DNA from: an uncultured Micrococcales bacterium
GTDB lineage: Bacteria > Actinomycetota > Actinomycetes > Actinomycetales > Microbacteriaceae
DNA: 8,826 nucleotides
Assembly (NCBI GenBank): GCA_913056225.1
Contig: CAJXMQ010000037.1
Span: forward strand, 1 to 8,826
Direction: 5' to 3'
Position numbers and translations under genes: made by a program. Shown here in pieces: positions 1 to 5,341 of this stretch; positions within the stretch are counted from its first letter, which is position 1; each line of letters opens with the position of its first letter. The notes under the pieces were generated by a model. It saw only the letters and a list, made by a program, of their open reading frames with translations, had not been told where the DNA came from and did no database searches.

Positions 1-648
1 GGAGGACTGATTGACTCTTCAGTGAAGCCAGGAATTCCATTGGCCGAAAAGCTTGGTCAACTACTTGCTGGTATTGCTCACGCCTCTATGACGTCGGTGG
101 AGATTGAAATCCGTGGTTACATCGCCGAACACGATGTGACAGTGTTGAAATTGGCAGCACTAAAGGGAATCTTCCAAAACATGGTCACTGACCAAGTAAG
201 TTACGTAAACGCACCTCTCATAGCTGAAGCAAGAGGTGTAGACGTAAAGCTGACCACCGACACCCAAAGTGAAGAGTATAGAAACGTCACGATTTTGCGA
301 GCAACTTTGGGAGACGGCTCAATAGTGAGTGTTTCCGGAACTGTAACCGGACCCAAATTGAATCAAAAGATTGTAAATATCAATGGATATGACGTTGAAG
401 TTCCGATGGATGAGAACCTAGTTGTGATGGTCTATGACGATAGACCAGGAATTGTTGCGGTTTATGGAAGTGCATTTGCAGACGCTGATGTGAACATTGC
501 CGCCATGCAGATTGCAAGAAAGAGTGAGGGTGGAAAAGCTCTCAGTGTTGTGACTGTTGATTCCCCGATATCGGCTTCAATCTTGGATGAAATCCAAGCC
601 AAGATTCAAGCCGATTACATCAGGGCAATCACAATCCAAGAGGCTTAA
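1..648 (+). CDS. serA: D-3-phosphoglycerate dehydrogenase, C-terminal part (5' end outside window)
   Basis: This is the end of SerA, which oxidises 3-phosphoglycerate to 3-phosphohydroxypyruvate with NAD+, the first step of serine synthesis in the cytosol. The frame is open from base 1 (GGLIDSSVKPG...), so about 215 residues are present. Full-length actinobacterial SerA is roughly 530 residues, so the substrate- and NAD-binding domains lie upstream of the window. What remains is the allosteric substrate-binding domain (about residues 10-130, with the family-typical YVNAPLIAEARG segment at about 68-79) and a C-terminal ACT domain (about 139-212, VVMVYDDRPGIVAVYG) that usually mediates serine feedback inhibition. 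An internal GTG at 22 is an in-frame codon, not the real start. The TAA stop overlaps the stop of the convergent flavoprotein gene by four bases. Confidence 0.95.
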   Translation, partial: GGLIDSSVKPGIPLAEKLGQLLAGIAHASMTSVEIEIRGYIAEHDVTVLKLAALKGIFQNMVTDQVSYVNAPLIAEARGVDVKLTTDTQSEEYRNVTILRATLGDGSIVSVSGTVTGPKLNQKIVNINGYDVEVPMDENLVVMVYDDRPGIVAVYGSAFADADVNIAAMQIARKSEGGKALSVVTVDSPISASILDEIQAKIQADYIRAITIQEA

Positions 649-653
649 ACCTC
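640..653. other. Short hairpin over the overlapping convergent stops
   Basis: GAGG (640-643) and CCTC (650-653) flank a CTTAAA loop. The loop contains TTAA (645-648), which supplies the TAA stop of serA on the plus strand and the TAA stop of the flavoprotein gene on the minus strand. The stem is only 4 bp and neither side has a convincing T-run, so it is at best a weak bidirectional terminator or barrier. The palindrome itself is seen directly; any function is inference. Confidence 0.25.
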
Positions 654-2285
654 AGAGCGGGCAAGTGCATCCTGGGCAAATTTCCATGTGGTGTACCCAC
701 CGGATAGGTTTTTAGCCTTGATACCTCGGCTGGCGAGAATCTGAATCGCGGTGTGAGCTCTTTGCCCAACGGCACAGTGAACCACGTATTCTTCTCCGGC
801 TAGCTCATCCAGGTGTTCCCTCAGCTCGTCGACCGGGGCCAAAATCGCACCCGGAATGTGTCCACGATCGAATTCAGATTGAGTTCTAACATCCAGAATT
901 TTGATGCCTCTGTCTAGCTCTGACTCCAATTGATTCCAGTGAATGTTGGGGGATTTATTCTCCAGCACGTTGTTGCCAACATAGCCCACGTGGTTGATGG
1001 CATCCTTGGCTGAGCCAAACTCTGGCGAGTAGGCCAATTCCAGGTTCATCAAATCATCAACATTCAGCCCTGCATAAATGGCGGTTGCCAAGATGTCGAT
1101 TCGTTTATCGGCACCATCTTTTCCAACCGACTGCGCACCCAAGAGTTTTCCGGTTTCTGGATCAAATAGGACCTTTAGTGAAATTCTTTCGCTTCCTGGG
1201 AAGTAGCCTGCGTGACTTCCAGGGTGCAAGTGAATTGCGCTGTAGGGGATTCCCATGCGCTGGGCTAGACCCTCTGTGATTCCAGTCAAAGCGGCTGCCA
1301 TGCCAAAGGCTCCGATGATGCCTGTGCCAATTGACTTCCTGGCGGGAGCTGTTTTTCCAGCGATCACATCCGCGACCAACCTGCCGTGACGGTTTGCCAG
1401 ATTGGCAAGCCAAATCATTTGTGGTTGATCGGTGATCAGAGATTGTTTTTCAACCGCATCGCCAACTGCAAATATGCTTGGATCGCTGGTTCTTAGGTTT
1501 TCGTCAACTTTGATGCCGCCAGCTATGCCCATTTCGATCCCAGCCATTTCAGCTAGCTTGCTGTCAGCAACAACGCCAACCGATGAAACCACTAGATCAG
1601 CATCGATTACTCGGCCGTCTTTTAGCTTCAGTTGATTTTCGGTGATGCTTTCAGTTTCGGCACTAACTGCAATGCTTATTCCATTCGCTTCCAGGTTGGC
1701 TTGGAAGGGCTCAATCATTTCGATATCGAACTGTGGCAAAACGTGGTCTCGGAATTCAACCAAAGTGGTCTTTACTCCGCGGTGATTTAGGTTCTCGGCC
1801 AATTCAACACCGATGAATCCAGCTCCCAGGATGGCGGCTGACTTGATCTTTCCTTCATCTACCATTTGCTTGATGCGAACTGAGTCCTCAACATCTTTCA
1901 ATACAACTGCACGCTCAATGCCCTCGATTGGAAGTTTTCTTGGGTTTGCACCCGGGGAGATTATTAGGTAGTCATAATCCTCAGTCTGCTCACCGGTTTC
2001 AGTATTAACGGCAGTAATTGTCTTGCCCTCGCGGTTGATACTGGTCACTTCGGTGTTTACTCGAACATCAAGGCGAAACCTTTTCCAGAGTGATTCTGGT
2101 GTTTGTAGCAAAAGACTTTCTTTTTTGTCGATGATGCCACCCACAAAATAGGGCAGGCCACAGTTTGCAAATGAGACATAGGGCCCCTTTTCATAAACGA
2201 TGATCTCTGCGTTCTCATCTAGTCTTCTGAGTCGGGTGGCCGCACTCATTCCGCCTGCAACGCCACCGATTATTACTACCTTCAT
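645..2285 (-). CDS. CoA-disulfide reductase/persulfide reductase-like flavoprotein with C-terminal rhodanese (CoADR-RHD)
   Basis: This 546-residue fusion belongs to the pyridine nucleotide-disulfide oxidoreductase family. An N-terminal FAD-binding motif (GGVAGG, residues 7-12) precedes the single-cysteine active site SFANCGLPY with Cys42. The NAD(P)H-binding motif GAGFIG is at 154-159 and the second FAD motif IFAVGDA at 271-277. Tyr361 (HAGYFPG) and Tyr419 (LAYSPEFG) match the two conserved tyrosines of CoA-disulfide reductases. A rhodanese domain fills about 447-540, with DVR at 465-467 and catalytic Cys504 in HCAVGQRAH. Family members reduce CoA disulfide, CoA persulfide or polysulfide with NAD(P)H; the rhodanese probably passes sulfane sulfur to the flavin centre. 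Actinobacteria normally rely on mycothiol, so the true substrate is open. It is the last gene of the minus-strand operon, 3 bp after the preceding stop, with TAGGAA just before the ATG. Confidence 0.9.
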   Translation of the reverse strand: MKVVIIGGVAGGMSAATRLRRLDENAEIIVYEKGPYVSFANCGLPYFVGGIIDKKESLLLQTPESLWKRFRLDVRVNTEVTSINREGKTITAVNTETGEQTEDYDYLIISPGANPRKLPIEGIERAVVLKDVEDSVRIKQMVDEGKIKSAAILGAGFIGVELAENLNHRGVKTTLVEFRDHVLPQFDIEMIEPFQANLEANGISIAVSAETESITENQLKLKDGRVIDADLVVSSVGVVADSKLAEMAGIEMGIAGGIKVDENLRTSDPSIFAVGDAVEKQSLITDQPQMIWLANLANRHGRLVADVIAGKTAPARKSIGTGIIGAFGMAAALTGITEGLAQRMGIPYSAIHLHPGSHAGYFPGSERISLKVLFDPETGKLLGAQSVGKDGADKRIDILATAIYAGLNVDDLMNLELAYSPEFGSAKDAINHVGYVGNNVLENKSPNIHWNQLESELDRGIKILDVRTQSEFDRGHIPGAILAPVDELREHLDELAGEEYVVHCAVGQRAHTAIQILASRGIKAKNLSGGYTTWKFAQDALARSEV

Positions 2286-2288
2286 TTC

Positions 2289-2612
2289 CTAAACCGTCCT
2301 TAGTCCTGCTCTTTTCCAGGCGACCATTCCACCTGAAACATTCGAAACCTGATATCCAGCAGAGGCCAAAACTTTGGCTGCCTGTGCTGAACGCATGCCG
2401 GATTGGCACATCACCATCACTGGGCGCTCTTTGGCAATACTTCCCAATCTGCTCTCTAGAGAGCCAAGGGGAATGTGCTTGGCACCTGGCGCATGCCCAG
2501 ATTTCCACTCATTACTTTCACGAACATCAATCAGTTGCGCTCCATCATCCAGGCGAGCCTGAACCTCAGTTACCTTGATTGCTGGATTTTTTGATTTGAA
2601 TAGACCAAACAT
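2289..2612 (-). CDS. Single-domain rhodanese (cytosolic sulfurtransferase), second in tandem
   Basis: This 107-residue protein is a lone rhodanese domain with no signal peptide or membrane segment. It has the CH2A-like IDVRES motif at 28-33 and GHAPGAKHIPL at 39-49. The active loop CQSGMRS carries catalytic Cys69, and SGGMVAWKRAG at 93-103 is the usual C-terminal element. Such proteins move sulfane sulfur between thiols, thiosulfate and cyanide or other acceptors through a cysteine persulfide. Its ATG shares one base with the TGA of the upstream rhodanese gene (TGATG), and there is no clear Shine-Dalgarno sequence, so translation is probably coupled. It resembles the upstream rhodanese (DVRES, GH.P.AKHIPL, C.SG.RS), suggesting an old tandem duplication, but the active loops differ. 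The physiological donor and acceptor cannot be read from the sequence. Confidence 0.9.
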   Translation of the reverse strand: MFGLFKSKNPAIKVTEVQARLDDGAQLIDVRESNEWKSGHAPGAKHIPLGSLESRLGSIAKERPVMVMCQSGMRSAQAAKVLASAGYQVSNVSGGMVAWKRAGLRTV

Positions 2613-2932
2613 CAGATTGAGGGCTCAAAGCTTACGGTTTTACCAGAACCAATCCAGGCTGAGGTGCCACCAGCAACGCTGACGCAGTCCATGCCTTGCT
2701 GCTCCAAGTAGTTTGCAGCGGTCATTGACCTGCCACCACTTGCACAGATGATCCAAATCTTTTTATCCTTTGGTAATTCAGCCAGGTTGTCTGGGATTGA
2801 GTTCAGTGGGATGTGCTTCGCCTGAGGCACGTGTCCATCCTCAAATTCAAAAGATTCTCTTACATCAATTACGTATTCACCTGCCGCGATCGCCTGATCC
2901 AACTGGTCTACGGTTACTTCCTGAGCCATCAT
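2612..2932 (-). CDS. Single-domain rhodanese (cytosolic sulfurtransferase), first in tandem
   Basis: This 106-residue lone rhodanese domain has VIDVRES at 21-27, GHVPQAKHIPL at 33-43, the active loop CASGGRS with catalytic Cys63, and a closing AGGTSAW element at 87-93. A second cysteine at residue 83 could act as a resolving thiol, but that is a guess. There is no signal peptide, so it should be cytosolic. The gene begins with two ATG codons in a row (2932-2930 and 2929-2927). The GAAAGGA ribosome site lies almost against the first ATG and about 4 bases from the second, so the second may be the working start, giving 105 residues. It follows the CstR-like repressor gene by about 20 bp, with an A-rich leader on the coding strand, and overlaps the next rhodanese gene by one base. 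Confidence 0.9.
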   Translation of the reverse strand: MMAQEVTVDQLDQAIAAGEYVIDVRESFEFEDGHVPQAKHIPLNSIPDNLAELPKDKKIWIICASGGRSMTAANYLEQQGMDCVSVAGGTSAWIGSGKTVSFEPSI

Positions 2933-2953
2933 TTCCTTTCGGTTTTTTGTTTT

Positions 2954-3211
2954 TTATGACAGTGATAAAAATGCTTTTTCAAGCCTCTTGCGATCCTGAT
3001 CGCCGTTTTCATCCAAGGCGCACGCTGCCAGGCCACTGCTCATCAGAGCAAAACCAGCACGGCTGATTGCTGCGTTGGCGGCGGCTAGCTGGGTTAGTAC
3101 ATCGGTGCAATCACGACCTTCTTCGATCATTCGCACAACACCGCCGAGTTGCCCTTGAGCACGCAACAACCTCTTGCGCACAGCTTCCAACTCTTTTTCG
3201 TCTAAATCCAT
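2954..3211 (-). CDS. CsoR/CstR-family repressor, probable persulfide sensor (CstR-like)
   Basis: This 85-residue all-helical DUF156-family repressor shows the family pattern LLRAQGQLGGVVRMIEEG at about 15-32, RDCTDVLTQLAA at 33-44 and a second cysteine in SGLAAC. Cys35 and Cys64 are 29 residues apart, the spacing in both copper CsoR (Cys36/Cys65 in M. tuberculosis) and persulfide-sensing CstR (Cys31/Cys60 in S. aureus). The position of the copper-ligand His of CsoR (25 residues after the first Cys) is Gly60 here, so copper sensing is unlikely. CstR-type proteins form di- to tetrasulfide links between the two cysteines and release DNA. The start at 3211 is chosen because GGAG lies 5 bases upstream. 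A further ATG at 3244 would add 11 residues, lacks such a site and sits inside the operator. First gene of the operon with two rhodaneses and the flavoprotein, and probably autoregulated. Confidence 0.88.
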   Translation of the reverse strand: MDLDEKELEAVRKRLLRAQGQLGGVVRMIEEGRDCTDVLTQLAAANAAISRAGFALMSSGLAACALDENGDQDRKRLEKAFLSLS

Positions 3212-3216
3212 GGTGT

Positions 3217-3220
3217 CTCC
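3217..3220 (-). promoter_or_regulatory. Ribosome binding site deciding the CstR-like start
   Basis: On the minus strand this reads GGAG, followed by ACACC and then the ATG at 3211-3209. The 5-base spacing is good, and it favours the 85-residue protein over the 96-residue alternative starting at 3244. Confidence 0.75.
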
Positions 3221-3249
3221 TTGACTATAAACAAACCGTAGCATACCCT
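3221..3249 (+). promoter_or_regulatory. Predicted sigma70-type promoter for the rhodanese lipoprotein gene
   Basis: A -35 box TTGACT (3221-3226, five of six consensus bases) is followed by an exact 17-base spacer and a weak -10 box TACCCT (3244-3249), which keeps the first T, the A and the last T. The -10 lies inside the left half of the inverted repeat at 3243-3258, so a bound repressor would block RNA polymerase directly. Transcription would begin near 3256, giving a leader of about 15 bases that includes the AAAGGA ribosome site. The boxes are seen in the sequence; promoter activity is inferred. Confidence 0.55.
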
Positions 3250-3258
3250 AGGGGGTAT
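3243..3258. promoter_or_regulatory. CsoR/CstR-type operator (inverted repeat) in the divergent control region
   Basis: ATACCC (3243-3248) and GGGTAT (3253-3258) form exact 6-bp arms around TAGG. A nested CCCTAGGG palindrome lies at 3246-3253. G/C tracts bounded by TA, of the form TACCC...GGGTA, are the known operator style of CsoR and CstR proteins. It lies between the divergent CstR-like and rhodanese lipoprotein genes, over the predicted plus-strand -10 box. It also overlaps a possible minus-strand -10 (TATGCT, 3245-3240), for which no good -35 box was found. One site could therefore repress both directions. Confidence 0.75.
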
Positions 3259-3270
3259 CGAAAGGACATC

Positions 3271-3642
3271 ATGAAAAAGTTTTTCAAAGTTTTGGTAGCA
3301 GGTCTAGCTGCCATGTTTATTGCAACCTCGCTAGCGGGATGCGCAGAACCAGAGCAGGTGGCCGTTGAGGACTACGCAATGATTATTGACGTGAGGACTC
3401 CCTCCGAGTTTGCCGATGGACATCTAGAGGGTGCCGAGCGAATTGGTATTGCGGATGCAGATTTCGCACAGAGAATCAATGAGCTAGACAAGACAGAGGA
3501 CTACTACATCTACTGCAGAAGCGGTAACCGTGCAGGTCAGGCGATCAACTACATGCAGGACAACGGGTTCACCGGTGAGCTGGTAAATGGTGGCAGTGTT
3601 GGTAATGCCAGTGCTCAAACCGGACTTGCGGTCGTTAAGTAA
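3271..3642 (+). CDS. Rhodanese-domain lipoprotein (extracytoplasmic sulfurtransferase)
   Basis: This 123-residue protein begins with a lipoprotein signal: basic MKKFFK, a hydrophobic stretch at about 7-20, and the lipobox LAGC with Cys24 as the lipidated residue. The rest is a compact rhodanese domain (about 30-122) with IIDVRTPSEF at 38-47, GHLEGA at 50-55, and the active loop CRSGNR with catalytic Cys82. It should be anchored on the outer face of the cytoplasmic membrane, where it could meet thiosulfate, polysulfide or cyanide arriving from outside. The start at 3271 is supported by AAAGGA 4 bases upstream and by the signal peptide. The open frame extends further upstream, to 3067, but that part runs antisense through the repressor gene and is not credible. 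It is the first gene downstream of the operator, and its stop directly abuts the methyltransferase start. Confidence 0.9.
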   Translation: MKKFFKVLVAGLAAMFIATSLAGCAEPEQVAVEDYAMIIDVRTPSEFADGHLEGAERIGIADADFAQRINELDKTEDYYIYCRSGNRAGQAINYMQDNGFTGELVNGGSVGNASAQTGLAVVK

Positions 3643-4251
3643 TTGGAATCTGAAAAGTTTTGGGATGCTCGTTATCGAGAGCAACCCAAAAGCTGGGGCG
3701 ATGACCCCAATATTTTCCTTAGCCAAATCGACCTCAAAGGACTGTCCTCGGCGGTCGATTTGGCTGGAGGTAATGGAAGAAACTCGCTTTGGATGGCAAG
3801 CCAGGGGTTGAAGGCAGAAAATGTCGACATCAGCTCGGTGGCGCTTGAGCAGTTTTTGGATCGAGCTGAGCAGCGTGAGATTGCAGATAAATGTTTGGCC
3901 ACACAAGCTGATGCCATCAATGCCAAGTTCCAACTGACTCCTGAACTATTAGTGATCGCATACCTTCAGATACCAGCCGACCAGTTTGAAAAGGCGTTTC
4001 ATAATTCGTTGGCTCAAGTTGCAAATGGAGCCAGGGTGTTTGGAGTTTGGCACGCAATTGAAAACTTGGAACACGGTTACGGAGGGCCTCCCAGCAAAGA
4101 GGTATTGGTTTCTGAAGGACAACTCAGGAAGCTGACTGAAAAATATTCATGGAAAGATTTGAAGATTGAAAATCGGAATCGGGAAATAAACACTGACGAT
4201 GGATTGAAAATCGCGATAGATGTTGTCTTAGAAGGAACCCTCTCTAGTTAG
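3643..4251 (+). CDS. Class I SAM-dependent methyltransferase, substrate unknown
   Basis: This 202-residue cytosolic protein has a Rossmann-type methyltransferase core. FWDARYREQPKSWG at 6-19 and DPN at 21-23 are typical of TehB/thiopurine-methyltransferase-like small enzymes. The SAM-binding motif I is AVDLAGGNGRNS at 37-48, followed by the acidic end of strand 2 at VDIS (61-64). A WHAIENLEHGYGGPP segment (136-150) matches the conserved late motif of this group. The start is TTG, directly after the TAA of the rhodanese lipoprotein gene (TAATTG) and in the same frame, with no clear ribosome site, so translation is probably coupled. Because it shares a transcript with sulfur-transfer genes, an S-methyltransferase acting on sulfide or a small thiol is a reasonable hypothesis, but nothing in the sequence fixes the acceptor. 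A tellurite- or halide-related role, as in some relatives, is the alternative. Confidence 0.8.
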   Translation: MESEKFWDARYREQPKSWGDDPNIFLSQIDLKGLSSAVDLAGGNGRNSLWMASQGLKAENVDISSVALEQFLDRAEQREIADKCLATQADAINAKFQLTPELLVIAYLQIPADQFEKAFHNSLAQVANGARVFGVWHAIENLEHGYGGPPSKEVLVSEGQLRKLTEKYSWKDLKIENRNREINTDDGLKIAIDVVLEGTLSS

Positions 4252-4274
4252 CAATGCCCGCCTATCTGCACTAA

Positions 4275-4290
4275 AGTTGAACAATCAACT
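4275..4290. promoter_or_regulatory. Inverted repeat upstream of leuB
   Basis: AGTTGA (4275-4280) and TCAACT (4285-4290) are exact 6-bp arms around ACAA, in the 51-bp gap before leuB. The repeat ends just before the GAAGGG ribosome site. A possible weak promoter (TTAGCA at 4248-4253, 18 bases, TAAAGT at 4272-4277) overlaps its left arm. It could be an operator or a small hairpin, or chance. The repeat is seen directly; its role is unknown. Confidence 0.3.
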
Positions 4291-4302
4291 GAAGGGTGTC
4301 GG

Positions 4303-5331
4303 GTGGATAAGCTGAATTTGGCTGTAATTCCAGGAGATGGAATCGGTCAAGAAGTTACCCCGATTGCATTGCAGGCTTTAGAAAAAGCACTGACCGTAAA
4401 AGGTGTTGAGCTATCACATACAGAATTTAATCTTGGGGCCGAGAGGTATCTCAAATCAGGCGATTTGTTGACTGAAGATGACCTGAGTCAGCTTGCCAAG
4501 CACGATGCAATTTTGTTGGGTGCAGTGGGTGACCCCAGAGTGCCAAGTGGAGTGCTGGAGCGCGGACTGTTATTGAAGCTCAGGTTTGCATTTGACCACC
4601 ACGTGAATCTCCGACCAGCAAAATCGTTTTCAGGTTTTGAGGGCGTTTTAGCTGGAAACCCAAGTTTTGATTTTCTAGTTGTCCGTGAGGGAACCGAAGG
4701 CCCCTATGTTGGAAACGGTGGAGCAATCCGGATTGGCACGGAGAACGAGGTTGCCAACGAAGTAAGCGTGAATACCGCTTTTGGTGTTCGTCGAGTGGTG
4801 CAGTTCGCCTTTGAGCAAGCTTCAGCCAGGGATAACCGCTTAACCCTCGTTCACAAAACCAATGTTTTGACCCATGCTGGCGGGCTGTGGCAAAGAATCG
4901 TGGACGAAGTTTCAGAGCAGTTTCCTAAGGTGAAAACCGATTACATGCACATCGACGCAGTCATGATTCACATGGTCACCAACCCAGACAGATTTGATGT
5001 GATTGTCACCGACAACTTGTTTGGTGACATCATCACAGACTTGGCAGCAGCAATTGGAGGTGGAATTGGACTGGCCGCATCGGCTAATCTAAACCCCACG
5101 GGAGAATTTCCCTCCATGTTCGAACCCGTTCATGGTTCGGCACCGGACATAGCTGGAAAACAGCTTGCCGATCCCACCGCGGCCATCCTCTCCGCGGGTT
5201 TACTTGCCGAACAGCTTGGTTACAACATTGCCGCCAAGCAAATTAACCTGGCCGTGGCTGAATACATTGCCGAAGGTCAGAAGCAGAAAACAACAGACAA
5301 AATTGCAGAAAGTATCTTGGCAAGAATTTAA
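4303..5331 (+). CDS. leuB: 3-isopropylmalate dehydrogenase
   Basis: LeuB oxidises and decarboxylates 3-isopropylmalate to 2-ketoisocaproate with NAD+, in leucine synthesis. The 342-residue length is normal for the actinobacterial form. Visible motifs are IPGDGIG at 9-15, the substrate arginines in LKLRFAFDHHVNLRP (Arg94, Arg104), REGTEGPYVG at 128-137 with catalytic Tyr135, and HKTNVLT at 184-190 with catalytic Lys185. The metal-binding aspartates are Asp218 and, in NLFGDIITD, Asp242 and Asp246. The NAD-binding loop is HGSAPDIAGK at 278-287. It starts with GTG, with GAAGGG about 6 bases upstream, preceding a clean match to the family N-terminus. It is separated from serA by opposed genes, so it needs either its own promoter or read-through from the methyltransferase transcript. 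ilvE follows after 10 bases. Confidence 0.97.
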   Translation: MDKLNLAVIPGDGIGQEVTPIALQALEKALTVKGVELSHTEFNLGAERYLKSGDLLTEDDLSQLAKHDAILLGAVGDPRVPSGVLERGLLLKLRFAFDHHVNLRPAKSFSGFEGVLAGNPSFDFLVVREGTEGPYVGNGGAIRIGTENEVANEVSVNTAFGVRRVVQFAFEQASARDNRLTLVHKTNVLTHAGGLWQRIVDEVSEQFPKVKTDYMHIDAVMIHMVTNPDRFDVIVTDNLFGDIITDLAAAIGGGIGLAASANLNPTGEFPSMFEPVHGSAPDIAGKQLADPTAAILSAGLLAEQLGYNIAAKQINLAVAEYIAEGQKQKTTDKIAESILARI

Positions 5332-5341
5332 AGAGGAAATT

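Noticed and set aside
2215..2508. 97-residue minus-strand frame overlapping the rhodanese and flavoprotein genes
   Set aside because: It is an alternative frame across two well-supported genes, including the junction between them, with no protein-like features.
2941..2956. T-rich tract between the repressor and first rhodanese genes as a terminator
   Set aside because: The T-run is on the plus strand, so the operon transcript is A-rich here, and no stem precedes it; it more likely serves as an A-rich leader for the rhodanese gene.
3212..3244. 11-residue N-terminal extension of the repressor starting at ATG 3244
   Set aside because: It would begin inside the operator and has no ribosome site, whereas the ATG at 3211 has GGAG at 5 bases and matches the family N-terminus.
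3067..3270. Upstream extension of the rhodanese lipoprotein frame
   Set aside because: It runs antisense through the repressor gene and would bury the signal peptide; the ATG at 3271 has a good ribosome site and starts the lipoprotein signal.
3484..3933. 149-residue minus-strand open frame
   Set aside because: It lies antisense to the rhodanese lipoprotein and methyltransferase genes, both of which have recognisable motifs; no domain is recognisable in the antisense frame.
5165..5341. Longer IlvE starting inside leuB
   Set aside because: This stretch is an out-of-frame reading of conserved LeuB sequence; the ATG at 5342 has AGAGGA upstream and the normal family N-terminus.
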